The notes under the pieces: model-generated | Databases searched by the model: none | What the model was told of the DNA's origin: nothing | The model's input: only the letters and a program-made list of their open reading frames with translations | Translations under genes and position numbers: made by a program | Shown: one piece after another, positions 1-9,349 of the stretch | How positions within the stretch are numbered: position 1 is the first letter of the stretch | How the letters are laid out: every line of letters begins with the position of its first letter | NCBI RefSeq assembly: GCF_019091135.1 | Contig: NZ_JAGXJW010000008.1 | Location: 4,571-68,570 of the forward strand | DNA from: Cohnella sp. GbtcB17 | GTDB taxonomy: Bacteria; Bacillota; Bacilli; Paenibacillales; Paenibacillaceae | Reading direction: 5' to 3' | Length of the DNA stretch: 64,000 bases

Positions 1-700
1 CGGCGTGACCGCGTTCGATGGTGCCGAAGGCGACGACTCGCCCTTCACGTTCACGGCCTTCACCGTGAACGTATACGTCGTGCCGTTCGCGAGACCTGTC
101 ACAGCGACGGCGATCTTGCCGTCTGTCGCCGTACCTTCGCTTTCGAACGTCTTCTCTTCCGCGCCGTTGGACCACGCGGTCACCTTGTAGCCCGTGATCG
201 GCTTGCCGCCGTCGTTCGTTGGCGCGGTAAACGTCACCGTCGCCGATGCATCGCCCGCCGATGCACTGACCCCGGTCGGTGCATCCGGCACCGTAGACGT
301 ATCCGGCGCCGCCGGCGTGACCGCGTTCGATGGTGCCGAAGGCGACGACTCGCCCTTCACGTTCACGGCCTTCACCGTGAACGTATACGCTGTGCCGTTC
401 GCGAGACCCGTCACAGCGACGGTGATCTTGCCTTCAGCCGCCGTGCCTGCGCTCTCGACCGTCTTCTCTTCCACGCCGTTCGACCACGCCGTCACCTTGT
501 AACCCGTGATTGGCTTGCCGCCATCGTTCGAAGGCGCCGTGAACGTCACCGTCGCCGATGCATCGCCTGCAGACGCGTTGACCCCGGTCGGCGCATCCGG
601 CACCGTAGACGTATCCGGCTCGACCGGCGCCGCCGGCGTCACCGCGTTCGACGGTTCCGAAGGCGACGACTCGCCGTACTCCGTCTTCGCCTTCACGGTA
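1..700 (-). repeat. Near-identical tandem FN3-coding units
   Basis: The DNA starting at 1 recurs almost unchanged at 313 (period 312 bp, 104 codons) and again, more diverged, at 634 (period 321 bp, 107 codons). Low synonymous divergence between the first two units points to recent duplication or gene conversion inside the FN3 region. Confidence 0.85.
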
Positions 701-3231
701 AACGTGTAGGTGTGCCCGTTCGTCAGGTTCAAAACGGTGACCGGGCTCGAATCGCCGGTCGCCTGGCCGGCTTCCACGCCGTCGTCCCAAGCGGTGACCT
801 CGTACAATGCCTGTGTACCTCCATACAGTTGTCCGGGGTCAAAGCTGATCTCCGCCTCGCCGTTACCGGCAACCGCGGTCACCTCGGTCGGCGCATCGGG
901 CGCGCCATAAGGCACGACGGGGGCGGCTGGGGCAAAGTCTGACCAACCTATGTCATTTCCGGCTGCCACCTCGACCGTATAGGTAACGCCCTTTTCCAGT
1001 CGGCCAATCGTTCCCGAACGTTTGTCCGGAGCGAGCGTTCTGGCAGAAACCTCCACGCCATCCTTCACCGCGCGAATTCGATAAGCCACGATCGGCGTGC
1101 CTCCGTCCGTCTCCGGCGCTTCGAACGTGACTGTGGCGTTTCCATTGCCCGGCACTGCTGTCACGTTGCGCGGAAGCCCCGGCTTGCCTAGCGGGACGAC
1201 CGGCTCCGTCAAGTCCGATTCGGCGGACCAGCCGTTCGCGTTCAACGCCTTGGCGGAGAATTTGTAGGCGGTCCCGTTCGTCAGCCCGGTAACGATAGCA
1301 GGCTGAAAATTACCTTCGCCGTCAGGGTCCAGATAAAGGTCCTTTATATACCCGCCGCTCTCGTCATAAACGGTGATCAGATAGCGCGTGACCTTCGCCC
1401 CGTTGTCCCAGCCGGGCAGCACATCCACGGTCGCGCCGCCGTCCAGCCGATTGGCCGCAACAAGGGGCGGCTCCGGCTTGCCGCTCGCCACCGCCCGCGC
1501 CGACGGCAGCGAGTAATCCGACAAGCCCACGGCGTTTTTCGCCTGCACTTTAAACGTGTACGCATACCCATTGGACAGCCCGGTGACGACAATCGGACTT
1601 CCTTCGCCATCCACGGTCTTCAAGATCCGGTCATTCTGATCGGGGAGCATGACCGTCACGACATACCCGGTAACCGTGCTTCCGCCGTCGTCGCCCGGCA
1701 GGAATTGGATCTCCGCCTGCTTGTCTCCGACATGCACGACACTTAACGCCGGCGCCTCGGGTGCCGTTGAAGCCGCGGTATCGAAGCGCCAATCCTGGTC
1801 ATCGACGTAGCCCGCAAAGGGATTCCCCGCCAGATCCTCGAACGCGCCCGGATCGACGAGCACATAGACGGTTGACTGGACAGGCAGCCGGCCCGACAAG
1901 TTTATCGTCGCTGTTACACCGTCGATCGCAGCCTCGGATGCATCCACCTCGGCGAACAGCGTGTCGGGGCCGCTCCCGTTGTTGACATAGACCCGAATCG
2001 ATTTCCCTTCGACGGACCTAACCGCTTCGTCGAAGGTCAGCTTCAGTGCGTCGGCCGCTTTGGCGTCCTCGCTGCCGTCCGCAGGCAGCGTGCCGACGAT
2101 CGACGGCGGCGTCGTATCCATGTATCCGGTGACGCGGAGCTTGTTGTCTGCCGATACATAGGCTACGTAAGGCGTCCCGTCCGGACCGACGGCGACCGAC
2201 AACGGCATATACCAGGTATAGTCCTTCAGCGACAGCGCGCCTAAGTCCGGCCATGCCGAGCCGTCCCACTTGACGACATGCACGTTTCCTCCGGGATTGC
2301 GCGTATCCCTGTACGCGACGACGGGCCTTCCGTCCGTCGGGTCGACATCCATCGCGCCGAAGAATCCCGCGAATTGGCCGATCTGGCTCCACCCTTCGGC
2401 TTGCGTCCATTTCCATACGTAGTTTTTGTCGTCGATGCCGTTGCCTCCGTTGTAGTACAAATACAATTTGCCTTGTGGAGCCGGCTTCAACGTGTAGTAA
2501 TTTCCGCTGATGTAAGTAGATAGTCCGGTTGAGCTCCACGGCTCGTTCGCTCCGCGGGACTTGACGACCGGCTCGTAGGATCCGCTGGCGCGGTTGCCAT
2601 AGACCACGAACGTCCGGTCGGACTGATCGATCGCGATCGCCGGCCGGAAGGCTTGGCCCGATAGGACTTCGGGATCGCTCCAGACGCCGTCTTCCATTTT
2701 TCGCACGGTCGCGACCTCGTCGTTGTTCTTGTCGCTGTAGACGATGCTGACGCCCCGCTGCGAATCGACCGCGATTCCGGGGGGCACATCGGAGGCGCCT
2801 TGCGGGATCGTTCCGCCGAGCTTCTGCCAGACGCCGTCGCTATCCGGCGACGCGACGGCAATCTTGTTGCCGTCGGCGCGATCCTCGTATGCGATATAAG
2901 CCCTGCCCCTGGACGTGACGAACAGATCATAATCCCATACATTTTCAAGCGCATACGTATCTTCGCTATCAAGCTCCCAGCTCCCTCCAGCCAGTTGATA
3001 TGCCGCCAAGCCGTTGCCGGACGTCAAATATGTCAGGTACGGCCCGCGTTCTGAAGCGGCCAGCTTGTAGCTCCGCGGGGAATCGACGGGCAACGCGCCG
3101 CCGACGTCCTGCCACGCTCGGCCGGTCGAGGCGGCGGCCTTCTCCGCCGCCCCCCATCCTGCCGCAGGCTGCAGGAGCAGCGCGAGCGCAAGGCCCGCGA
3201 GCAGCGGCCGGAATCTCTTCTTACCTTTCAT
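1..3231 (-). CDS. Secreted multi-FN3 protein with N-terminal propeller-like region (3' end outside window)
   Basis: An uninterrupted minus-strand frame runs from ATG 3231 to the left edge (1077 codons). GAGGAGAG lies about 8 bases before the ATG. Residues 1-28 form a signal peptide (KGKKR, hydrophobic core, small residues near GWGAA). Residues about 36-360 contain repeated 'GRAYIAYEDR'-type and 'GTPYVAYVS'-type blades, suggesting a BNR-like propeller. Residues about 370-485 resemble an SbsA-type Ig domain ('TPPSIVGTLPADGSE'). From about 487 there are at least six FN3 modules ('VTGLANGTAYTFTVKA'), and the last visible ones are almost copies of each other. No catalytic motif is visible, so a surface or secreted binding or adhesive role is inferred. 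The C-terminus, which could hold SLH domains, is not seen. It is transcribed divergently from the hybrid kinase. Confidence 0.85.
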   Translation of the reverse strand, partial: MKGKKRFRPLLAGLALALLLQPAAGWGAAEKAAASTGRAWQDVGGALPVDSPRSYKLAASERGPYLTYLTSGNGLAAYQLAGGSWELDSEDTYALENVWDYDLFVTSRGRAYIAYEDRADGNKIAVASPDSDGVWQKLGGTIPQGASDVPPGIAVDSQRGVSIVYSDKNNDEVATVRKMEDGVWSDPEVLSGQAFRPAIAIDQSDRTFVVYGNRASGSYEPVVKSRGANEPWSSTGLSTYISGNYYTLKPAPQGKLYLYYNGGNGIDDKNYVWKWTQAEGWSQIGQFAGFFGAMDVDPTDGRPVVAYRDTRNPGGNVHVVKWDGSAWPDLGALSLKDYTWYMPLSVAVGPDGTPYVAYVSADNKLRVTGYMDTTPPSIVGTLPADGSEDAKAADALKLTFDEAVRSVEGKSIRVYVNNGSGPDTLFAEVDASEAAIDGVTATINLSGRLPVQSTVYVLVDPGAFEDLAGNPFAGYVDDQDWRFDTAASTAPEAPALSVVHVGDKQAEIQFLPGDDGGSTVTGYVVTVMLPDQNDRILKTVDGEGSPIVVTGLSNGYAYTFKVQAKNAVGLSDYSLPSARAVASGKPEPPLVAANRLDGGATVDVLPGWDNGAKVTRYLITVYDESGGYIKDLYLDPDGEGNFQPAIVTGLTNGTAYKFSAKALNANGWSAESDLTEPVVPLGKPGLPRNVTAVPGNGNATVTFEAPETDGGTPIVAYRIRAVKDGVEVSARTLAPDKRSGTIGRLEKGVTYTVEVAAGNDIGWSDFAPAAPVVPYGAPDAPTEVTAVAGNGEAEISFDPGQLYGGTQALYEVTAWDDGVEAGQATGDSSPVTVLNLTNGHTYTFTVKAKTEYGESSPSEPSNAVTPAAPVEPDTSTVPDAPTGVNASAGDASATVTFTAPSNDGGKPITGYKVTAWSNGVEEKTVESAGTAAEGKITVAVTGLANGTAYTFTVKAVNVKGESSPSAPSNAVTPAAPDTSTVPDAPTGVSASAGDASATVTFTAPTNDGGKPITGYKVTAWSNGAEEKTFESEGTATDGKIAVAVTGLANGTTYTFTVKAVNVKGESSPSAPSNAVTP

Positions 3232-3411
3232 CAACCGATCTCTCCTCTTCCTCGGATTCGGAATTTTGTCTGCATCTGTCGAAGATAGCAGCAGCCGCTC
3301 ACAAATCGCTCCCAAAGAAGCGGGAGTTTTGCCATAATAGCGTTGAGAGCGTTTTGAGAGCGCGAGCCTATAAACTAGCGGTAGACGAGAGCCGGCGGAG
3401 GCGAGGACGGG

Positions 3412-6400
3412 ATGACGGTGGGACGAGAGACGGCAGTCGCGGGAAAGAGAATCTTCTATATAACGCCGGGAATGACGATCATTCCGCTGCTGTCTTTTGC
3501 CATATTGACCTGGATGTATCAATTCACGGTGCCGAACCGGGATGCGCCCAAGGCCGTCCGCGGGACGATCGACCTGAGCGGCTGGAATCTGGGCGCGCGG
3601 GGGCTCGTCAACCTTGACGGCGAATGGGCTTATTACGCGGATCGGCTGCTGACGCCCGACGACCTGGCAGGTGTTTCCGCAGCCCCTTCTAATGCCTACA
3701 TCCGCATTCCGAACGCCTGGGGAGGCGGCAAGGCGCCGGATGCGGCAAGCGGTGCGCGGCTTGGCACTTACAGGCTGAAGGTGCTGCTGGGCGGAACGGA
3801 GAGCGGGTACGGCATTCGGGTATCCAACGTGAACGGGGCGCACCGGCTGTACGTGAACGGTGAACTCGTCGGCAGCGGAGGCGTTCCTTCCGCGGATACG
3901 GAGACGTATGTGCCGGGCAACAAGCCGTACACGACGTTTATTCGGACCGAGGCGCGCGAGCTGGACGTGGTGCTGCAGGTGGCGAACGACAGCCATACGT
4001 CCAAAGGCGGCTTCGATGACATGCAGCTCGGCCTGCAGGACGCGATGCAATTCAAAGGCCATATCCAGTTCGCCGTGGAGTTTTCGGGTCTTTTTATCCT
4101 TCTATTATTCGCAGGTTACCATCTGAACATCTATGCGCTTCGGCCGCAGGACAGGGCTTATCTGTACAGCGCGCTTTACTTTCTCACACTGCTCGCCCTG
4201 ATCGTGATGGACGGGGATAAACTGGCGCTTCAGCTGTTCCCCGGCTTCTCCTATGAAGCATCGCGCAAAATCTACAGCGTCGGCGGCTTTGGCAACATCG
4301 TCGTGCTCGGTTTGTTCCTCCATTCCCTGGACCGCAGACTGCTGCCGCGAAGACAGCTGGCGATCGCATCGGCGCCCCTTGCGCTCACGATCCTCGCGGC
4401 GCTCGTACTGCCCTCGAGCTTATTTTCCTACGCCGGCAACTGGCCGTGGAACTACGTTTTGCTGCTCGTATCCTACTATCTGTACCGGACAATACGGCAT
4501 CTTTTCCGCAAAAACGGACAATTGGACCGCAAGGAGACCGCCCTGCTCGCCGGCATGATCCTCTCCATCGTCGCGATCGACGTGTCCGGTCTGCTCTACT
4601 CGCTCGGCATGCTGGAGACGGACCTCGTTCGCCGCATCTCCTTTCTCTCGGTCATCTCGTTTATGAACGCGCTGCTCGCGCTTCGACTCGTCCATGCGAC
4701 CAGCCGCACCGAGCAGTTGACGGAGCAGTTGATTCTGCGGGACAAGCTCAAGGACGAATTTCTGGCCCAGACTTCGCACGAGCTGAAGTCGCCGCTGCAC
4801 GGCATCCAGAACATGACCGCCTACTTGCTGGACGGCAAGGCGGGCGTGCTCACGGACCGACAGCGGGGCGAGCTCTCGCTGATCCAGGATACGTCGACGA
4901 AGCTCGCAAGCCTCGTGAACGATCTGGTCGACGTCGTGAAGCTTAAGCATGGCGACTTCCAGCTAAAAAAGACCGTGCTCGATCTTCGCGTCGCCGCGCG
5001 CACGGCGCATCAGGTGCTGGAGTACGAGCTCGCCGGCAAGGATGTCCGTTGGGAAAATGCCATTCCGCCGGGCACCTGCGTGTTGGCCGACGAGAACCGG
5101 GTGCGCCAGGTGCTGTACAACCTGATCCACAATGCGATCAAGCACACGCGGCAGGGCCGCATCGAGATCGGCGCAGCCGCCGAAGGCGATCTTGTGAAAG
5201 TGTGGGTGGAGGATACGGGCGTCGGCATTCCGAAGGAGAACCACGAGGCGATCTTCGGATACTTCGAGCAGGGAGAGCCGATGCCGAGTCACGACGGCTA
5301 CACCGGCATGGGGCTCGGCCTGCATATCAGCCGCCAGCTCGTCGAACGCATGGGCGGAGCGATCGGCGTGGAGCGGTCGGCCCCCGGACAGGGTACGCGG
5401 ATGGCGTTTACGCTGCCGGCCGCCGCTGCTCCGCAGGGGACGGACGGCACAACGATCGAGGCGGCTGCCGCCTCGGAGCCGATCGTTCGCTTCGCGCCGG
5501 CCACACTCGATCTGGTTGACGGCGGGCGGACGCAGACCGTGCTCGTCGTCGACGACGAGCCGTCCAACGTCAGGGTGCTGCTCAACCTGCTCGGCGAGCA
5601 ATACAACGTGCTCGCCGCGCTCTCCGCAAGCGAAGCGCTAACCAAGCTGGAGCGGGCGGATCGGGTGGACCTGATGATACTCGACGTCATGATGCCGGAA
5701 ATGTCGGGGCTCGAGCTCTGCCGGATCGTCCGGGAGCGGTTCCCGGCGATGGAGCTGCCCGTTCTGTTCGCGACCGCGAAGGATTCCCTGCACGATATCG
5801 AGCTTTGCTTCCGCGCGGGCGGCAACGACTTTATCGCCAAGCCCTTCGATCCGCGCACGCTGGCGGCGCGCGTACGTACGCTGCTGTCCATGAAGCAGTC
5901 GATGGACCAGGCGCTGCGCAGCGAGATCGCCTTTCTGCAGGCGCAGATCAAGCCGCACTTTTTGTACAATGCGATCAGCAGCATCGTCTCTTTCTGCTAC
6001 ACGGACGGCGAAAAAGCGGCCCACCTCCTCTCGATGCTGAGCCGCTATCTGCGCATCGTGTTCCAGCGGGACCAGCGGACGGCGGACGTTCCGCTCGGCA
6101 TCGAGCTGGAGCTGATCGGCGCCTACGTCGAGATCGAGCGGGCCCGTTTCGGAGAGCGTCTGAACTTCCGGCTCCTGTGCGATCCCGGGCTCGAGACGGT
6201 GATGATCCCGTCGCTTGCAATCCAGCCGTTCGTGGAGAACGCCATCCGGCACGGCTTGTTCGACAAGGACGGTCCCGGAACGGTGACGCTCTCGATCACG
6301 GACGGCGACGGCTATATCCGTTGCGAGATCGCGGACGACGGCGTCGGCATGGCGGACGACCTGCTGTACCGGCTTCGCACGGGCGACGCCCCGGAGGGCG

Positions 6401-6534
6401 CGGGCATCGGCATCGCGAACGTCCGTCGGCGCTTGGCCGCTATAGCGGGCACGAGCCTGCTGATCGAATCGAAGCTCGAGCAAGGAACGACGGTCACTAT
6501 GTTTTTGCCGAAAAGAGGAGAGGATAGCCGATGA
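3412..6534 (+). CDS. 7TM-DISM hybrid sensor kinase with two kinase modules
   Basis: This 1040-residue membrane kinase has five blocks. Residues about 55-205 are an extracellular jelly-roll-like sensor. About 215-430 are seven transmembrane segments (7TMR-DISM type). A HisKA module follows, with phospho-acceptor His456 in 'QTSHELKSP', and its HATPase ('NLIHNAIKH', 'GMGLGLHIS'). A receiver domain has Asp758 in 'ILDVMMPEMSG'. Last comes a LytS/YesM-type kinase with His849 in 'QIKPHFLYN' and a second HATPase ('FVENAIRHG'). Both ATP-binding cores look intact. The start is ATG 3412, with GGAGGCGAGG upstream; a later Met at residue 21 is possible. The stop overlaps the next ATG (ATGA), so the SARP-type regulator is its likely partner. 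The signal sensed is unknown; bound carbohydrate is one possibility for DISM-type sensors. Confidence 0.9.
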   Translation: MTVGRETAVAGKRIFYITPGMTIIPLLSFAILTWMYQFTVPNRDAPKAVRGTIDLSGWNLGARGLVNLDGEWAYYADRLLTPDDLAGVSAAPSNAYIRIPNAWGGGKAPDAASGARLGTYRLKVLLGGTESGYGIRVSNVNGAHRLYVNGELVGSGGVPSADTETYVPGNKPYTTFIRTEARELDVVLQVANDSHTSKGGFDDMQLGLQDAMQFKGHIQFAVEFSGLFILLLFAGYHLNIYALRPQDRAYLYSALYFLTLLALIVMDGDKLALQLFPGFSYEASRKIYSVGGFGNIVVLGLFLHSLDRRLLPRRQLAIASAPLALTILAALVLPSSLFSYAGNWPWNYVLLLVSYYLYRTIRHLFRKNGQLDRKETALLAGMILSIVAIDVSGLLYSLGMLETDLVRRISFLSVISFMNALLALRLVHATSRTEQLTEQLILRDKLKDEFLAQTSHELKSPLHGIQNMTAYLLDGKAGVLTDRQRGELSLIQDTSTKLASLVNDLVDVVKLKHGDFQLKKTVLDLRVAARTAHQVLEYELAGKDVRWENAIPPGTCVLADENRVRQVLYNLIHNAIKHTRQGRIEIGAAAEGDLVKVWVEDTGVGIPKENHEAIFGYFEQGEPMPSHDGYTGMGLGLHISRQLVERMGGAIGVERSAPGQGTRMAFTLPAAAAPQGTDGTTIEAAAASEPIVRFAPATLDLVDGGRTQTVLVVDDEPSNVRVLLNLLGEQYNVLAALSASEALTKLERADRVDLMILDVMMPEMSGLELCRIVRERFPAMELPVLFATAKDSLHDIELCFRAGGNDFIAKPFDPRTLAARVRTLLSMKQSMDQALRSEIAFLQAQIKPHFLYNAISSIVSFCYTDGEKAAHLLSMLSRYLRIVFQRDQRTADVPLGIELELIGAYVEIERARFGERLNFRLLCDPGLETVMIPSLAIQPFVENAIRHGLFDKDGPGTVTLSITDGDGYIRCEIADDGVGMADDLLYRLRTGDAPEGAGIGIANVRRRLAAIAGTSLLIESKLEQGTTVTMFLPKRGEDSR

Positions 6535-7652
6535 TACGCGTCATCGTCGTCGAAGACGAAAAACCGACGCTGGAGCTGATGACCTTGCTCATCGGCCGCC
6601 ATCCCAAACTGGAGCTTGTCGGCGCTTATACGAGCCCGTTCGAAGCGCTCGAGCGCTTCGCCGAGACGAGGCCGGACGCCGCGTTCCTCGACGTCGAGAT
6701 GCCCAAAATGGGCGGCATCGAGCTGGCGGAAAAGCTCAAGGCGATCGACGGGGAGCTGCAGGTCGCCTTTACGACGGCTTATCCGGCTTATGCGGTCGAG
6801 GCCTTCCGGGTCAGCGCCGTCGATTATTTGCTGAAGCCGGTGACGCCGGACGCCCTGGCGCGTGTGGCCCTTCGCTTCGGACGCCATCAGGAGATGCGTT
6901 CGGCGCTGAAGCCCACAGCTCCCTCGGGGACTGCCCCGCTCGTGCGCTGTCTCGGCACGTTCGAAACGCGTTGTGCGGACGGAAGCCCGATGAACTGGCC
7001 AACCCGCAAAACGGAGGAGCTGTTCGCCTACCTGCTCGCTTATCCCGACCGGCTGCACGGGAAATGGCAGTTGGCCGATTTGCTCTGGCCCGAGCTGGAC
7101 GAGGAGCGTGCGCTGCACAATTTGCACAATACCGTCTACCGGCTCAAAAAATCGCTCAAGAGCGCCGGCGTCGACATCGAGCTCGCCCACGGCAATCAGG
7201 GCTACCGCTTCCGTACGCCGGCCGGGCTGTCGGATCTTCAGCTGCTGAGAGAATATGGCGGGAATCCGCCCGATGAGGCTGCCGCGGATCGGGAAGCGCG
7301 CGACCGGCTGCTCCTGCTGTGCAAAGGAGAATTGTTCGCCGGCAAGGACTACGCCTGGAGCGCGGGCCTCGCCGTCGAGGTTGCCTCGCAGCAGGCGGCG
7401 CTGACGCGCTTGATCGCGGCCAGATTGCGGACGAGCGATCCTTCGCTGGCCAAGTCGCTCCTGTTCGCCTACCTGTCCGAGTCTCCGCTCGACGAAGAAG
7501 TGAACGAAGCGCTGCTCACGCTGTTGGCGGAGCTTGGGGAGACGGTACTCTTCCACCGGCACTATGCGCAATACGCAGAAAGGCTCGACGCCGAGTTGGA
7601 CGCCGAGCCGTCGGTCGCGCTGCGGAAGCTTGCCGCGAGAATGAATGGTTAG
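6531..7652 (+). CDS. Response regulator with SARP-like winged helix and BTAD-type domain
   Basis: The 373-residue protein starts with a CheY-like receiver (about 1-120; acidic pocket 'VEDE', Asp54 in 'AFLDVEMPKMGG', 'YLLKP' lysine). Next is an OmpR/SARP-type winged helix (about 145-230; 'RKTEELFAYLLAY', 'LHNTVYRLKKSLKS'), then an alpha-helical bacterial transcriptional activation domain (about 235-365). It is translationally coupled to the hybrid kinase by a 4-base overlap, so phosphotransfer from that kinase is the natural inference. Targets are unknown. A compact terminator follows at once, making a two-gene operon. Confidence 0.88.
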   Translation: MIRVIVVEDEKPTLELMTLLIGRHPKLELVGAYTSPFEALERFAETRPDAAFLDVEMPKMGGIELAEKLKAIDGELQVAFTTAYPAYAVEAFRVSAVDYLLKPVTPDALARVALRFGRHQEMRSALKPTAPSGTAPLVRCLGTFETRCADGSPMNWPTRKTEELFAYLLAYPDRLHGKWQLADLLWPELDEERALHNLHNTVYRLKKSLKSAGVDIELAHGNQGYRFRTPAGLSDLQLLREYGGNPPDEAAADREARDRLLLLCKGELFAGKDYAWSAGLAVEVASQQAALTRLIAARLRTSDPSLAKSLLFAYLSESPLDEEVNEALLTLLAELGETVLFHRHYAQYAERLDAELDAEPSVALRKLAARMNG

Positions 7653-7660
7653 TGATTCAT

Positions 7661-7683
7661 GCCGCCTTCGGGCGGCTTTTATT
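7661..7683. terminator. Intrinsic terminator between convergent genes
   Basis: A GCCGCC stem, TTCG tetraloop and GGCGGC are followed by TTTTATTTT on the plus strand. The hairpin lies just past the SARP-type regulator stop, and its T-run overlaps the last codons of the convergent solute-binding-protein gene. Confidence 0.85.
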
Positions 7684-9349
7684 TTGTCCCGGCGGCGGCC
7701 TCCCGCACCGCTTCGGTCATCTTGTCGCCGCCCTCCGCGTGCCAGCGCTGCGCGTAATCGTCGAACGCCGACAGCGGCAGCTCTCCCGTGATGATTTTCG
7801 CGTACGTCTCCATCTCGAGGCTCAGCAGGTTCGCCCACATCGTCGCGAGCGACGGCGGCGGATCCGCGAAGAAGCTCTCGACCTTGACCGTCTCCGCCCG
7901 CCCGACGCTGCCCCACTGCTGATAGGCGGTCGAGCCGCTCCAGGCATCCAGGTTTTTGCGCGGATACTCCCGCTCGGTCAGCGAATCGTCGTACAGCCGC
8001 TTCGTCTCCTGGTCCAGCTGCCCGGGATCGAGCTCGCCGGCCAGCGCCCTGGTCAAACGGTCGTGCCGCTGGGCGATCGCGTCCGGATAGTCGAGCAGCA
8101 GGTCGAACGGATAATAATTGCGGAGCTGGGTATCGAGCTGCTCAGTGGCCGCCAGCAAGCTCTTGGCGCCCGGGTCCTGATTGCGCTCGATCCGCGTGAA
8201 CACGTTCAGCAGCTTGAGCGCGGCTTCGGGATGCTCGTAGCCTTTGCGGACGACCAGGTAACGGTCGGTGACCGGCGATTCGCTCACGTTGAATCGCCCG
8301 TTCACGTCCAAAGGTACCGCGTACACCCGCCAATCCGCCTTCGTATCCTGCGAGATCGACTTCGACAACGGATAATAGGGCGCCCACCACGGTCCGAAAA
8401 AGATGCCCGTCTTGTTGTCCGCTACCAGATCCTGAGAATCCTGCCGAAGCATGAACTGCCGGTCCAGCACGCCTTCCTTGTACCACCCGGCGAGCAGCTT
8501 GAGCGTCTCCTTGGCCTCGCGCTGCACCGACCCGTACACGGGCCGGCCGTCCGAGCCCGCGATCCATTTGCGCGGGTAGGCGCCGAAGGCCGCGAAGACG
8601 GCGTTCAGCCCGTTGTTGCCGGTTTTCTCCCCGTAGACCATCCCGCGATCCACCGGGATGCCGACCGTATCCGCATTGGCGTCGCCATCCGGATCGATAT
8701 GGCGGAACGCCTTCGCGATCCTCGCAATGTCGTCCAGCGTCTTCGGCGCCGCAAGGCCCAGCTTGGCCAGCCAGTCCTGGCGCACCCACAGGTAAGTCGG
8801 CGCATCCGCCTCGATCGCAACGTTGGGAAGCCCGTAGAGGCGCCCGTCGATCGACGCCTCCTGCAGCGCCTTGCCGCCGGTCGCGTCGTAGATCGACTTG
8901 ACGAGCGCGGACGCGTACCGGCTGTACGTCTCCGTAAGGTCGGCCAGCTCGCCGGCCTGCTTCAATTCCCGGAACTGCTGCCGGTCGACGACGAAGGCGT
9001 CGGGCAGATCGCCGCTGCGGATGGCGTAGTTCATCGTGGACGCATACTGCACGCCGCTAGGCGTCTCCCAAGCGTACTTGATCGAGATGCCCGTCTGCAG
9101 GGCGAGATACCGGCTGACGAAGTTGTTCTCGCTCGTATCCCCCTCGGGCAGGGCGATATCCGAATATTGATGCGGAATGCGCAGCGTGACCGGCGTATCG
9201 TACTTGGCGAACGCCTGCCTGTCTGCCGGATCGACGCTCGCGCTCGCGTCGTCCTTGGCCTTGCCGCCGCCATCCCCGCCGAAGCAGGCGGTCAACGACA
9301 GCAGGCAAGCCGCCAGCGTGCAAGCAAGCTTAGATGCGGCGGCGTTCAC
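7679..9349 (-). CDS. Extracellular solute-binding lipoprotein coupled to a YesN regulator (cluster A)
   Basis: This is a family-1 type solute-binding protein of 556 residues. The frame is open further upstream, but GTG 9349 is chosen: it opens a lipoprotein signal ('LLSLTAC', lipidated Cys22) and overlaps the preceding regulator stop as GTGA. A Gly/Lys/Asp-rich tether follows the Cys. The mature part has LplA-family features ('TYLWVRQDWLAKLGL', 'GIFFGPWWAPYYPL'). Its position directly after the kinase-regulator pair, rather than with the permeases, is unusual. It may feed the cluster A permease or act as a ligand sensor for the kinase (inference). Confidence 0.88.
   Translation of the reverse strand: MNAAASKLACTLAACLLSLTACFGGDGGGKAKDDASASVDPADRQAFAKYDTPVTLRIPHQYSDIALPEGDTSENNFVSRYLALQTGISIKYAWETPSGVQYASTMNYAIRSGDLPDAFVVDRQQFRELKQAGELADLTETYSRYASALVKSIYDATGGKALQEASIDGRLYGLPNVAIEADAPTYLWVRQDWLAKLGLAAPKTLDDIARIAKAFRHIDPDGDANADTVGIPVDRGMVYGEKTGNNGLNAVFAAFGAYPRKWIAGSDGRPVYGSVQREAKETLKLLAGWYKEGVLDRQFMLRQDSQDLVADNKTGIFFGPWWAPYYPLSKSISQDTKADWRVYAVPLDVNGRFNVSESPVTDRYLVVRKGYEHPEAALKLLNVFTRIERNQDPGAKSLLAATEQLDTQLRNYYPFDLLLDYPDAIAQRHDRLTRALAGELDPGQLDQETKRLYDDSLTEREYPRKNLDAWSGSTAYQQWGSVGRAETVKVESFFADPPPSLATMWANLLSLEMETYAKIITGELPLSAFDDYAQRWHAEGGDKMTEAVREAAAGTK

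Noticed and set aside
3343..3374. A promoter for the hybrid kinase from TTGAGA and TATAAA
   Set aside because: The two TTGAGA words are 20 and 9 bases from the TATAAA box, outside a workable spacing, so no promoter is called.
6312..7916. A 534-codon minus-strand frame over the kinase/regulator junction
   Set aside because: It lies fully antisense to two genes with intact receiver, SARP and HATPase motifs and crosses their terminator.
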